Shown here: positions 34,825 through 42,784 of the stretch, in pieces
Position numbering within the stretch: position 1 is the first letter of the stretch
How the letters are laid out: every line of letters starts with the position of its first letter
Origin: an uncultured Blautia sp.
GTDB taxonomy: Bacteria; Bacillota; Clostridia; Lachnospirales; Lachnospiraceae
Direction of reading: 5' to 3'
Length of the DNA stretch: 64,000 bases
Assembly: GCA_934373235.1 (NCBI GenBank)
Contig: CAKROW010000006.1
Location: 1-64,000, forward strand
Translations under genes and position numbers: made by a program
The notes under the pieces: model-generated
Seen by the model: only the letters and a program-made list of their open reading frames with translations
The model's database searches: none
What the model was told of the DNA's origin: nothing

Positions 34825-36084
34825 TTACGCTGCTCCTGCTGCATGCTTCTGTTCCTGTACAATGGCCTTTGCCGCACGTTTTGCAAATACAAGGCTTTCC
34901 AGAAGAGAGTTACTTGCCAGGCGGTTTGCACCATGGACACCGTTGCAGCTTGTTTCTCCCACTGCATACAGCTTTTCCATGCTGGTCCTGCTGTCTGAAT
35001 CCACCCAGATACCGCCCATAAAATAATGCTGGGCAGGAACTACCGGGATACATTCCTTTGTCACATCATACCCTTCCTCCAGACATCTCTGATAAATATT
35101 GGGAAAATGCTGCAGAATCGTATCTTTGTCAATATTTTCCATGGAAAGCCATACATGGTCCGTGCCTTCTTTTTTCATCTCCTCCCGAATTGCCTCTGTC
35201 ACAACATCTCTTGGGAGAAGTTCATTGACAAACCGCTCTTTTTTGCTGTTATAAAGCACAGCACCTTCGCCCCGGACAGACTCGGAGATCAGAAATCTCC
35301 GTCCCGGCTTCTTGGAATAAAGAGTTGTCGGATGGATCTGGACATAATCCAGATGTTCCAGACGGACACCATGTTTTTTTGCAATATCAAGGGCATCTCC
35401 TGTAAGATGTGGATAATTGGTAGAATGCTCATATCTTCCGCCGATACCGCCGCTTGCAAGAATGGTAGCTTCTCCGCAGATTTCCACCTGGATCTTTCCG
35501 CCTGGCTGGATCTCTTCCTGGATCTTCACTTTTTTTCCTGCCGCCATCGCCTCAAGCCGGGTTCTGTTCGCCTCTGCGGAAACTGCCTTCACTCCAACAC
35601 ATTTCCCGTCTTTTACAAGGATATCCTCCATGGAAGTATACTCCAGAATAGTTACATTCTCAAGCTTCAGTACCTGTCCCAGAAGTTTTTCGGATATTTC
35701 TTTTCCTGTGATATCCTCATGATAAAGGATCCTGGGCCGGGAATGTGCACCTTCCCTTGTATAGGCAAAATCGTCTCCGTCTCTCTTAAAATCCACCCCG
35801 TAGCCAACCAGATCATTGATAATATCCCTGGAACCTCGGATCATAATATCCACAGATTCCTTTCGGTTTTCGTAATGGCCTGCTTTCATGGTATCTTCAA
35901 AGTAGCTGTCGTAATCGTTTTCATCACGAAGCACACAGATCCCTCCCTGCGCCAGAAATGAATCACTGCTTCTCATATCCTCTTTTGTGATAAGCACGAT
36001 CTTTTTGTCTCTGGGAAGTTTCAGTGCGCTGAACATTCCTGCAACTCCCGTTCCCACGATCACTACGTCTGTCTTAATCTTCAT
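34825..36084 (-). CDS. nadB: L-aspartate oxidase
   Basis: 419-aa flavoprotein oxidising aspartate to iminoaspartate for NadA. FAD motif VVIVGTGVAGMFSALKL lies at the N-terminus; the catalytic segment HPTTLYSKKPGRRFLISESVRGEGA and C-terminal GETSCNGVHGANRLASNSLLES are clear. It is shorter than the ~530-aa E. coli enzyme because the C-terminal helical domain is missing; short forms are common in Clostridia and probably use fumarate rather than oxygen. Confidence 0.94.
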   Translation of the reverse strand: MKIKTDVVIVGTGVAGMFSALKLPRDKKIVLITKEDMRSSDSFLAQGGICVLRDENDYDSYFEDTMKAGHYENRKESVDIMIRGSRDIINDLVGYGVDFKRDGDDFAYTREGAHSRPRILYHEDITGKEISEKLLGQVLKLENVTILEYTSMEDILVKDGKCVGVKAVSAEANRTRLEAMAAGKKVKIQEEIQPGGKIQVEICGEATILASGGIGGRYEHSTNYPHLTGDALDIAKKHGVRLEHLDYVQIHPTTLYSKKPGRRFLISESVRGEGAVLYNSKKERFVNELLPRDVVTEAIREEMKKEGTDHVWLSMENIDKDTILQHFPNIYQRCLEEGYDVTKECIPVVPAQHYFMGGIWVDSDSRTSMEKLYAVGETSCNGVHGANRLASNSLLESLVFAKRAAKAIVQEQKHAAGAA

Positions 36085-36105
36085 AACTTTTCTGCCTCTT
36101 TTCGC

Positions 36106-37011
36106 CTATTTTGCAAGCTCCAACATTCTTTCCAGCGGTTTTTTTGCCTTTTCTCTTGTCTCGTCTGTTACGTGCACTTCATTTTCACCGGTTTTCAGAA
36201 CATGGAGAACTTTTTCCAGGAATACTTTTTTCATGTTTTTACATACAGGCACTGTCTCCGTAAAATAAAACTGTTTGTCTGGACATGTGGTTTCCAGTTT
36301 ATACTGTACACCGCACTCTGTACAGATGATAAATTCTTTGTTATCGCTCTGCTGTGCATAGGAAATGATCCCTGAAGTACTTCCGATATAATCGGCCTGT
36401 TCCAGCACGGTCTGAGGACATTCCGGATGTGCCAGTACCAGTGCCTGGGGATGTGCCTCTTTTGCTGCCTTTACTTCCTTCGGATCCATGAATTCATGCA
36501 CAATGCAGAATCCTTCATTATAAATAAAATGTTTTTCCGGAACCTGTTCTGCAATATAATGCGCCAGATTTCTGTCCGGGATAAAAAAGATATTTTTGTT
36601 TGGGAGTGCTTTTACGATCTTTACTGCATTGGCAGATGTTACGCATACATCGGAAAGTTCCTTGAGTGATGCTGTGGAGTTTATGTAGCATACAACTGCA
36701 ACATCTTCATACTCTTCCCTGACTTTGCGGATTCCCTCCTCAGTTGCCATATGAGCCATTGGGCAGTCTGCATCCATTGCCGGCATAAGAACTGTTTTGT
36801 CCGGGCTTAAGATCTTGGCGCTCTCTCCCATAAATCCTACGCCGCAGAATACTATTGTTTTCTCTTTTGCACTGGCTGCGATCTTGCTCAGGTAAAATGA
36901 ATCTCCTATATAATCTGCAACATCCTGTACTTCCGGGCGCACATAATAATGTGCCAGGATGATGGCATCTTTCTCTTTTTTTAATTTCCGGATTTCCTCC
37001 ACAACTGTCAT
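36106..37011 (-). CDS. nadA: Quinolinate synthase
   Basis: 301 aa, 4Fe-4S enzyme joining iminoaspartate and dihydroxyacetone phosphate. Cluster Cys candidates are in VCYINSTASLK, CVTSANAVKI and TECGVQYKLE regions; AHPECPQTVLEQADYIGSTSG is a family hallmark. First gene of the NAD operon, with its own promoter (37115-37143). Confidence 0.95.
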   Translation of the reverse strand: MTVVEEIRKLKKEKDAIILAHYYVRPEVQDVADYIGDSFYLSKIAASAKEKTIVFCGVGFMGESAKILSPDKTVLMPAMDADCPMAHMATEEGIRKVREEYEDVAVVCYINSTASLKELSDVCVTSANAVKIVKALPNKNIFFIPDRNLAHYIAEQVPEKHFIYNEGFCIVHEFMDPKEVKAAKEAHPQALVLAHPECPQTVLEQADYIGSTSGIISYAQQSDNKEFIICTECGVQYKLETTCPDKQFYFTETVPVCKNMKKVFLEKVLHVLKTGENEVHVTDETREKAKKPLERMLELAK

Positions 37012-37114
37012 AATGTCACACCTTTCCAGCAGGTCCCTTCAGTCAGGATCTGCCCTGTTTTTACTGACCGGATTCTGTTTTATCCGTTTTTTGTTTTTTC
37101 AAAGCGTCTTACAC

Positions 37115-37143
37115 ATAATATCACAGTTGTTTACATGTGACAA
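37115..37143 (-). promoter_or_regulatory. nadA promoter with an embedded operator-like dyad
   Basis: Leftward TTGTCA (37138-37143), 17-nt spacer, TATTAT (37115-37120). The spacer contains TCACA-N10-TGTGA (37121-37140), an inverted repeat well placed for a repressor; NiaR, encoded downstream, is the natural candidate (inference). Confidence 0.65.
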
Positions 37144-37182
37144 GACAGTTGTTTTGGAATCTGTAAAGTTTTTTTCTTATAT

Positions 37183-37217
37183 ATTCTCCGTATACTCCTT
37201 TGGGTTTTACGGAGAAT
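37183..37217. promoter_or_regulatory. 10-bp perfect inverted repeat upstream of metY
   Basis: ATTCTCCGTA (37183-37192) mirrors TACGGAGAAT (37208-37217), ending 4 bp before the metY -35 box. No rightward gene exists upstream to be terminated, so an operator for a sulfur regulator is the likelier reading. Confidence 0.5.
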
Positions 37218-37221
37218 CTTG

Positions 37222-37250
37222 TTGTTTTTTCACACAAAAAGAGTTATAAT
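37222..37250 (+). promoter_or_regulatory. Promoter of metY
   Basis: Rightward TTGTTT (37222-37227), 17-nt spacer, TATAAT (37245-37250). The 5' leader is only ~40 nt, so no SAM riboswitch or T-box fits. Confidence 0.65.
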
Positions 37251-37296
37251 TGCATATAGTTTTATACAGTTTATCCAACAGAAAGGATTTATACCT

Positions 37297-38580
37297 ATGA
37301 GTGATTACAGTTTAGAAACAAAATGCATCCATTCAGGCTACACACCATCCAAAGGTGAACCCTGTGCACTTCCTATTTATCAGAGTACCACCTACAAATA
37401 TGACACCACAGATGAGATGGGCCAGCTCTTTGACCTGAAAGCAGAAGGCTATTTCTATACCCGTCTTCAGAACCCTACCAACGATGCTGTTGCTGCCAAG
37501 ATCGCAGATCTTGAGGGCGGTGTTGCCGCCATCCTTACCTCCTCCGGACAGGCTGCCAATTTCTATGCCGTGTTTAACATCTGCGAGGCAGGAGATCATG
37601 TGGTTGCCGCCTCCACCATCTACGGAGGGACCTTTAACCTTCTTGCAGTAACATTCCGAAAACTTGGAATCGACTGCACTTTTGTTGACACAGACGCAAG
37701 CGAGGAAGAGATTGCTGCTGCATTTAAACCTAACACCAAGGTTCTCTTTGCGGAAACCATCGCCAATCCGGCTCTTGTTGTTCTTGACATTGAGAAATTT
37801 GCCCGGGTTGCACATAAGAATGGTGTACCCCTTATTGTGGATAACACATTTGCCACTCCTGTAAACTGCCGTCCATTTGAGTGGGGTGCAGATATCGTTA
37901 CCCACTCCACCACCAAATATATGGACGGACATGCTGTTCAGGTTGGCGGTGCCATTGTAGACAGCGGCAATTTTGACTGGGATGCTTACGGTCATAAGTA
38001 CCACGGCCTTACTGAGCCGGATGAATCCTACCACGGCGTAATTTATACCAGGCAGTTTGGCAAAAAGGCCTACATTACCAAGGCTACCTCTCAGCTTATG
38101 CGTGACCTGGGTTCCATCCCCTCTCCAAATAACTGTTTTCTTCTGAATCTGGGACTGGAGACCCTTCCTCTCCGCGTTGAACGTCATTGCTCCAATGCGC
38201 AGAAGATTGCAGAATACCTGAACTCCCATGAGAAAGTTTCCCATGTAAATTATGCCGGACTTCCCGGGGATAAATATCATGCTCTTGCCCAAAAATACAT
38301 GAAAGACGGAAGAACCTGCGGTGTTATTTCCTTTGAACTGACCGGCGGCCGCGATGCAGCAGTACGTTTCATGGACAGCCTGAAGCTTGCCACTATTGCA
38401 ACACACGTTGCCTCTTCCATCACCATGGTTCTCCATCCTGCCAGCCATACCCATCGCCAGATGAACGACGAGCAGCTTGCAGAGGCAGGTGTTTCTCCCG
38501 GAATGATCCGTCTTTCCATTGGTATCGAAAATGTGGATGATATTATCCGCGATCTGGAACAGGCACTGAAAAACGCCTGA
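37297..38580 (+). CDS. metY: O-acetylhomoserine sulfhydrylase
   Basis: 427-aa PLP enzyme of the Cys/Met metabolism class, making homocysteine directly from O-acetylhomoserine and sulfide. The N-terminal ETKCIHSGYTPSKGEP and the PLP Lys in HSTTKYMDGHA are characteristic; the MTQNPTN-like entry reads RLQNPTNDAV. A longer in-frame extension starts inside the promoter; AGAAAGGA before ATGAGTG fixes the start. Monocistronic, with terminators downstream. Cysteine synthase activity as a side reaction is possible. Confidence 0.92.
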   Translation: MSDYSLETKCIHSGYTPSKGEPCALPIYQSTTYKYDTTDEMGQLFDLKAEGYFYTRLQNPTNDAVAAKIADLEGGVAAILTSSGQAANFYAVFNICEAGDHVVAASTIYGGTFNLLAVTFRKLGIDCTFVDTDASEEEIAAAFKPNTKVLFAETIANPALVVLDIEKFARVAHKNGVPLIVDNTFATPVNCRPFEWGADIVTHSTTKYMDGHAVQVGGAIVDSGNFDWDAYGHKYHGLTEPDESYHGVIYTRQFGKKAYITKATSQLMRDLGSIPSPNNCFLLNLGLETLPLRVERHCSNAQKIAEYLNSHEKVSHVNYAGLPGDKYHALAQKYMKDGRTCGVISFELTGGRDAAVRFMDSLKLATIATHVASSITMVLHPASHTHRQMNDEQLAEAGVSPGMIRLSIGIENVDDIIRDLEQALKNA

Positions 38581-38670
38581 TAACGCCTGAATATCTGCAG
38601 GATAAGTATCCATTTCATACAAAAGGAGCCCATCTGTAACTCTGATGTGGCTCCTGCTTTGATCTGTATG

Positions 38671-38711
38671 ACAAAAAGGGTCGTAAACACAGAAGTTTAC
38701 GACCCTTTTTA
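38671..38711. terminator. Bidirectional terminator between metY and the GGGtGRT gene
   Basis: AAAAAGGGTCGTAAAC pairs perfectly with GTTTACGACCCTTTTT. A further GGAGCC/GGCTCC hairpin with TGCTTT lies just before it (38626-38660). Confidence 0.88.
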
Positions 38712-38729
38712 TAATAAGCTATGCTTATA

Positions 38730-39740
38730 TTAGAATTTGCCAGCGTCTGCAGCTTCCTGTACGGATACAGCTACTGCTACTGTCATACCAACCATCGGGT
38801 TGTTTCCAGCGCCGATGAGACCCATCATCTCTACGTGAGCCGGTACGGAAGAAGATCCTGCGAACTGAGCGTCAGAATGCATACGTCCAAGTGTATCAGT
38901 CATACCGTAGGAAGCAGGACCTGCTGCCATGTTGTCCGGGTGAAGTGTACGTCCTGTACCACCGCCGGAAGCAACTGAGAAATATTTCTTGCCTTTCTCG
39001 TTGCACTCTTTTTTGTATGTTCCTGCTACCGGGTGCTGGAAACGTGTCGGGTTTGTGGAGTTTCCTGTGATGGAAACGTCAACGCCCTCTTTCCACATGA
39101 TAGCAACACCTTCCGGAACGCTGTTAGCGCCGTAGCAGTTAACTTTTGCACGAAGTCCCTCTGAATAGGATTTACGGAATACTTCCTTAACTTCATTCTT
39201 GTATGGATCATACTCTGTCTCTACATATGTAAAGCCGTTGATACGGGAGATGATCTGTGCAGCGTCTTTTCCAAGACCGTTCAGGATAACACGGAGAGGT
39301 TTCTGACGAACCTTGTTTGCCTTCTCTGCGATACCGATAGCACCCTCTGCTGCTGCGAAAGACTCATGTCCTGCAAGGAAGCAGAAGCAGTCTGTCTCTT
39401 CCTCAAGAAGCATCTTTCCAAGGTTTCCATGTCCAAGACCTACCTTACGTGTGTCTGCAACGGATCCCGGGATACAGAATGCCTGAAGGCCTTCTCCGAT
39501 AGCTGCTGCTGCGTCAGCGGCTCTTCTGCAGCCTTTTTTGATTGCGATCGCTGCACCTACTGTGTAAGCCCAGCAAGCATTCTCGAAGCAGATCGGCTGG
39601 ATGCCTTTGATCTGATCGTATACGTTCAGACCTGCGTCTTTAGTGATTTTCTCAGCTTCTTCGATAGAAGCGATTCCATAGCTGTTTAAAACAGAATTGA
39701 TCTTGTCAATTCGTCTCTCATATGATTCAAATAAAGCCAT
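38730..39740 (-). CDS. GGGtGRT protein
   Basis: 336-aa soluble protein of unknown function, named for the motif seen here in SVASGGGTGRTLHPDN. Other conserved-looking stretches are FCFLAGHESFAAAEGA, STNPTRFQHPVAGTYK and GLIGAGNNPMVGMTVAVAV. The family is largely confined to anaerobes and occurs with a NifU-like partner, as here 42 nt upstream. It may work with Fe-S assembly or a metal-dependent reaction; this is not established. Confidence 0.88.
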   Translation of the reverse strand: MALFESYERRIDKINSVLNSYGIASIEEAEKITKDAGLNVYDQIKGIQPICFENACWAYTVGAAIAIKKGCRRAADAAAAIGEGLQAFCIPGSVADTRKVGLGHGNLGKMLLEEETDCFCFLAGHESFAAAEGAIGIAEKANKVRQKPLRVILNGLGKDAAQIISRINGFTYVETEYDPYKNEVKEVFRKSYSEGLRAKVNCYGANSVPEGVAIMWKEGVDVSITGNSTNPTRFQHPVAGTYKKECNEKGKKYFSVASGGGTGRTLHPDNMAAGPASYGMTDTLGRMHSDAQFAGSSSVPAHVEMMGLIGAGNNPMVGMTVAVAVSVQEAADAGKF

Positions 39741-39782
39741 TTCCTGTAACCTCCTGATATTTTTACCTTACGAAGTAATCAA

Positions 39783-40475
39783 TTACTCTTTTCTTGGGTC
39801 GATGATCTTAACAGCATCTGCAACACGGCCGTACTGACCTTTTGCTTTCTCCCATGCTGTGTTCGGGTCATCACCTTTCTTAATGAAGTCAGTCATTTTT
39901 CCAAGGCTTACGAACTGATATCCGATGATCTCATCATTCTCGTCAAGAGCGATACCTGTAACATAACCCTCAGCCATCTCAAGGTAACGAGGTCCTTTTT
40001 TCAGAGTTCCATACATTGTACCAACCTGAGAACGAAGTCCTTTTCCAAGATCCTCAAGACCAGCTCCTACTGCAAGTCCGTCCTCGGAGAATGCAGACTG
40101 GGAACGTCCATAAACGATCTGAAGGAAGAGCTCTCTCATAGCTGTATTGATTGCATCACATACAAGGTCTGTGTTCAGTGCCTCCATTACAGTAAGTCCC
40201 GGAAGGATCTCTGCTGCCATAGCTGCAGAATGAGTCATTCCTGAACATCCGATCGTCTCAACAAGTGCCTCCTGGATAATTCCCTCTTTTACGTTAAGGG
40301 ACAGCTTACAGGCACCCTGCTGTGGAGCACACCAGCCTACACCGTGTGTAAATCCGGAGATATCCTTTACTTCTTTTGCCTGAACCCATTTTGCTTCTTC
40401 CGGGATCGGAGCGGCACCATGATGTACGCCCTGTGCCACTGGACACATTTCTTCTACTTCGCGTGAATAAATCAT
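39783..40475 (-). CDS. NifU-like Fe-S scaffold protein paired with GGGtGRT
   Basis: 230 aa. The central part resembles the NifU/IscU scaffold: Cys residues in GVGWCAPQQGACKL, ETIGCSGMTHSAAMAAEIL and LVCDAINTAMRELF sit where scaffold ligands are expected, though not in the exact IscU pattern. A C-terminal extension (about 150-230) is family specific. AAGGAG before the ATG at 40475 favours this over a start 60 nt upstream. First gene of a two-gene operon. Confidence 0.85.
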   Translation of the reverse strand: MIYSREVEEMCPVAQGVHHGAAPIPEEAKWVQAKEVKDISGFTHGVGWCAPQQGACKLSLNVKEGIIQEALVETIGCSGMTHSAAMAAEILPGLTVMEALNTDLVCDAINTAMRELFLQIVYGRSQSAFSEDGLAVGAGLEDLGKGLRSQVGTMYGTLKKGPRYLEMAEGYVTGIALDENDEIIGYQFVSLGKMTDFIKKGDDPNTAWEKAKGQYGRVADAVKIIDPRKE

Positions 40476-40505
40476 TTTAAAACTCCTTTCAAGTATAGAT
40501 TGACC

Positions 40506-40536
40506 GATGTTATTGAGAAAAAAGTTCGATAACATC
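40506..40536. promoter_or_regulatory. Inverted repeat in the NifU-like gene upstream region
   Basis: GATGTTAT (40506-40513) mirrors ATAACATC (40529-40536), 30-60 nt upstream of the start codon. It could be an operator for an iron or redox regulator, or a leader hairpin with loop containing TTTTTT. Confidence 0.45.
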
Positions 40537-40720
40537 CTAGGGTTATTTTCTCACAAAACCTGTGTTTCGTCCAGTCATATTTGATAATTTTTTGCCATAA
40601 AAACGCATATTATGGAAGTTACTTTCCCGGTATTTCATTCCTAACTGTCAAATATTTCTGGCAACTTTTATATGTGTATGCTAATATATTATCAAGTCTG
40701 ACATTGGAGGTATATTTTTT

Positions 40721-41455
40721 ATGAACGCACCGGTGGATTCTGTTTTTCCAGAAAAATATCGGATTCTCAGTGGGAGCGCCCTGAAACTGATTGCCATCAT
40801 CACCATGCTGATCGATCATACCGGAGCAGTGCTTTTAAGCATGTATCAGCCTGCACAGAGAGTTCTTTTTACACTTTTGGGCAGGGAATACAGTGTGTAT
40901 CTTATTTTCCGTGATATCGGAAGGGTTGCTTTTCCCATCTTCTGTTTTCTTCTGCTGGAGGGTTTCCGGCATACAGGAAGCCGTTTCCGATATGGCAGGA
41001 ATCTTCTGCTTTTTGCCCTGATCTCGGAGCTTCCGTGGAATCTGATGTTTACGAATACGCTGCGTTATGAGAGACAGAATGTGTTTTTCACGCTTTTTCT
41101 GGGATACCTGGCGTTTTGTGCCATCGAATATTTTAAGGATCGGCACCTGATACAGCTTTTCTGCATCCTGGGACTGCTTGCTGTTTCTGTTTTTCTGAAG
41201 GCGGATTACGGATGGCGGGGATATATCTTTCTGCTGATCATGTACTATATGCAAAATGATAAACCCGGGCAGGCGATCCTTGGAAGCTGCTGGCTTTATT
41301 ACGAGTGGAGGGCGTGTTTCGCCTTTTTGTCCATTAATCTGTATAACGGGGAGAGAGGGTTTATCCGGGGAAAAGGGGCTAAGTATTTCTTTTATTGGTT
41401 TTATCCGGTGCATATTATGGGGTTGGTGGTTTTAAGAAAATTGATTTTCTTATGA
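40721..41455 (+). CDS. TraX-family membrane protein
   Basis: 244-aa integral membrane protein with about seven hydrophobic segments. The entry motif SGSALKLIAIITMLIDHTGAVL and later FRDIGRVAFPIFCFLLLEGFRHT and KYFFYWFYPVHIMGL are typical of TraX. The F-plasmid protein acetylates pilin; chromosomal relatives in Clostridia are of unknown role and are probably acyltransferases. No other conjugation genes are present, so this is not a mobile element. GGAGG precedes the ATG. Confidence 0.88.
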   Translation: MNAPVDSVFPEKYRILSGSALKLIAIITMLIDHTGAVLLSMYQPAQRVLFTLLGREYSVYLIFRDIGRVAFPIFCFLLLEGFRHTGSRFRYGRNLLLFALISELPWNLMFTNTLRYERQNVFFTLFLGYLAFCAIEYFKDRHLIQLFCILGLLAVSVFLKADYGWRGYIFLLIMYYMQNDKPGQAILGSCWLYYEWRACFAFLSINLYNGERGFIRGKGAKYFFYWFYPVHIMGLVVLRKLIFL

Positions 41456-41475
41456 TTTTTTTGGCTTTTTAAAGC

Positions 41476-42054
41476 GTGGGAAATCTGCGAGGGGGAAAGC
41501 GTTCAGAGTTACGAGGCCCACTTTTCCCCCTCGCGCTCCCCCTTTCCGGGCACGTTTCGTCTGACGGCCGGATCATGAAGACGGACGGCGGAGGCGGTGC
41601 TTTGCACCTGCCGCCTGGGATTTTGATCAAAAGAGTTCCGAAGCGGAAGGTTGTGGCGCGTGAACGGCACGCCCGACCGGGCGTGCGTCCACCGGATGAT
41701 ATAAAAAAACGCAGGGGGCGGACGTCCACCGGATGGGTATAGAAAAACGCAAAGAGCGGGCGGGCGTCCAACGGATGGATATAGAAAAACGCAGGGAGCG
41801 GGCGGGCATCCAACGGATGGGTATAGAAAAACGCAGGGAGCGGGCGGGCGTCCAACGGATGGGTATAGAAAAACGCAGGGGGGCGTGTGTCCAACGGATG
41901 GGTATAGAAAAACGCAGAGGGGGTTGCCTGCTGCGTTTTTTAGTCCAAAGACTATCGTCTGCGTTGTGTTTTAACGTGCCCAGAGGGGTGGAGCGCGAGG
42001 AGGGGAAACGGGCTTCGTAACTCTGAGTGCCTCCCCTCCTCGCAATTCTCCCAC
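41476..42054. repeat. GC-rich palindromic element with terminal inverted repeats
   Basis: Arms at 41476-41557 and 41972-42054 are imperfect inverted repeats of ~82 bp, about four of five positions matching in the inner half; both share TCAGAGTTACGA and CTCGCGCTCC followed by GGGCACGTT. Each arm also folds on itself (GCGAGGGGGAAA/TTTTCCCCCTCGC on the left, GCGAGGAGGGGAA/CCTCCCCTCCTCGC on the right). A minisatellite fills the centre. GC content is visibly higher than the flanks. Open frames through it are low-complexity and I do not call them genes. It resembles a non-autonomous or REP-like element rather than any named IS. Confidence 0.75.
41683..41920. repeat. 42-bp minisatellite (six copies)
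   Basis: Unit GTCCAACGGATGGGTATAG plus AAAAACGCAGGGAGCGGGCGG. CGGATG recurs at 41693, 41730, 41772, 41814, 41856 and 41895, i.e. spacings 37, 42, 42, 42 and 39; outer copies are degenerate and inner ones nearly identical, as in slippage or unequal exchange. There are no unique spacers, so it is not a CRISPR. Confidence 0.88.
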
Positions 42055-42113
42055 TGGAACATCCAGTAAATTTTAACTCAAAACCAACAAAAAAAGAACT
42101 CTCATTTCTTCTT

Positions 42114-42782
42114 TTATTTCTTTTCCACCACTTCTTCAGAAGATTTATAGATACTTTCTGCCGGTACGCAGCCGCGTACTGCGGACAGGGGATAAATATT
42201 GGAATTTCTTCCGATCACGGTTCCCGGATTGAGGACGGAGCCACATCCTACTTCAACGTGATCTCCAAGCATTGCTCCGAACTTCTTAAGTCCGGTTTCG
42301 ATCTTTTCTTCACCGTCTTTTACTACTACAGGTTTCTTATCAGATTTTACATTAGAACAGATCGAACCTGCTCCCATGTGGGATTTGTAGCCGAGGACTG
42401 CATCTCCTACATAATTGTAATGCGGAACCTGTACTTTGTTGAAGAGAACTGCATTTTTAAGCTCTGTGGAATTTCCCACTACTGCGCCCTCTCCTACGAT
42501 CGCTTTGCCACGGATAAATGCACAGTGACGCACCTCTGCATCCTTTCCGATGATCGCAGGGCCTGTGATGCTGGCGGTTGGAGCTACTGTTGCGCTTCTG
42601 GCGATCCAGATGTTCTCACCCTTTTCTTCATATTCTGCCGGGTCAAGAGTCTTTCCCAGTCTGATGATAAAATCACCGATTTCAGGAAGGACCTCCCACG
42701 GATAAGTTTTTCCCTCAAAAAGCTCTGCTGCTATTGTTTCATTTAAATCCAGAAGACTGCTGATCCTATAATCTTTTAACAT
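42114..42782 (-). CDS. Left-handed beta-helix nucleotidyl/acyltransferase-like protein
   Basis: 222 aa. The N-terminal ~60 residues are a small helical cap; the rest is hexapeptide-repeat sequence (TASITGPAIIGKDAEV, KAIVGEGAVVGNSTEL and HVEVGCGSVLNPGTVIGRN) forming a left-handed beta-helix like the GlmU C-terminal half or sugar-nucleotide pyrophosphorylase tails. No nucleotidyltransferase domain is present. Often annotated as UDP-GlcNAc pyrophosphorylase-like; the substrate is unknown. Its ribosome binding site GGAGG lies in the end of topB, 2 nt upstream, so it is probably co-transcribed. Confidence 0.82.
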   Translation of the reverse strand: MLKDYRISSLLDLNETIAAELFEGKTYPWEVLPEIGDFIIRLGKTLDPAEYEEKGENIWIARSATVAPTASITGPAIIGKDAEVRHCAFIRGKAIVGEGAVVGNSTELKNAVLFNKVQVPHYNYVGDAVLGYKSHMGAGSICSNVKSDKKPVVVKDGEEKIETGLKKFGAMLGDHVEVGCGSVLNPGTVIGRNSNIYPLSAVRGCVPAESIYKSSEEVVEKK

Positions 42783-42784
42783 AA

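Noticed and set aside
37251..37296. SAM riboswitch or T-box before metY
   Set aside because: The leader is only about 40 nt and has no matching structure.
37333..38622. 429-codon open frame antisense to metY
   Set aside because: It lies fully opposite a clear enzyme gene, has no ribosome binding site and a composition typical of antisense shadow frames.
40721..41455. Conjugative element signalled by TraX
   Set aside because: TraX-like genes are common chromosomal genes in Clostridia; no relaxase, coupling protein, integrase or att repeats are present.
41469..41894. Repeat-protein frames (minus strand THPLDARPLPAFFY units; plus strand MGIEKRRERAGVQR units)
   Set aside because: They exist only because the minisatellite period is divisible by three; no ribosome binding site, and frames run into the palindromic arms.
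41683..41920. Possible CRISPR array
   Set aside because: Repeats are directly contiguous with no unique spacers and no cas genes nearby.
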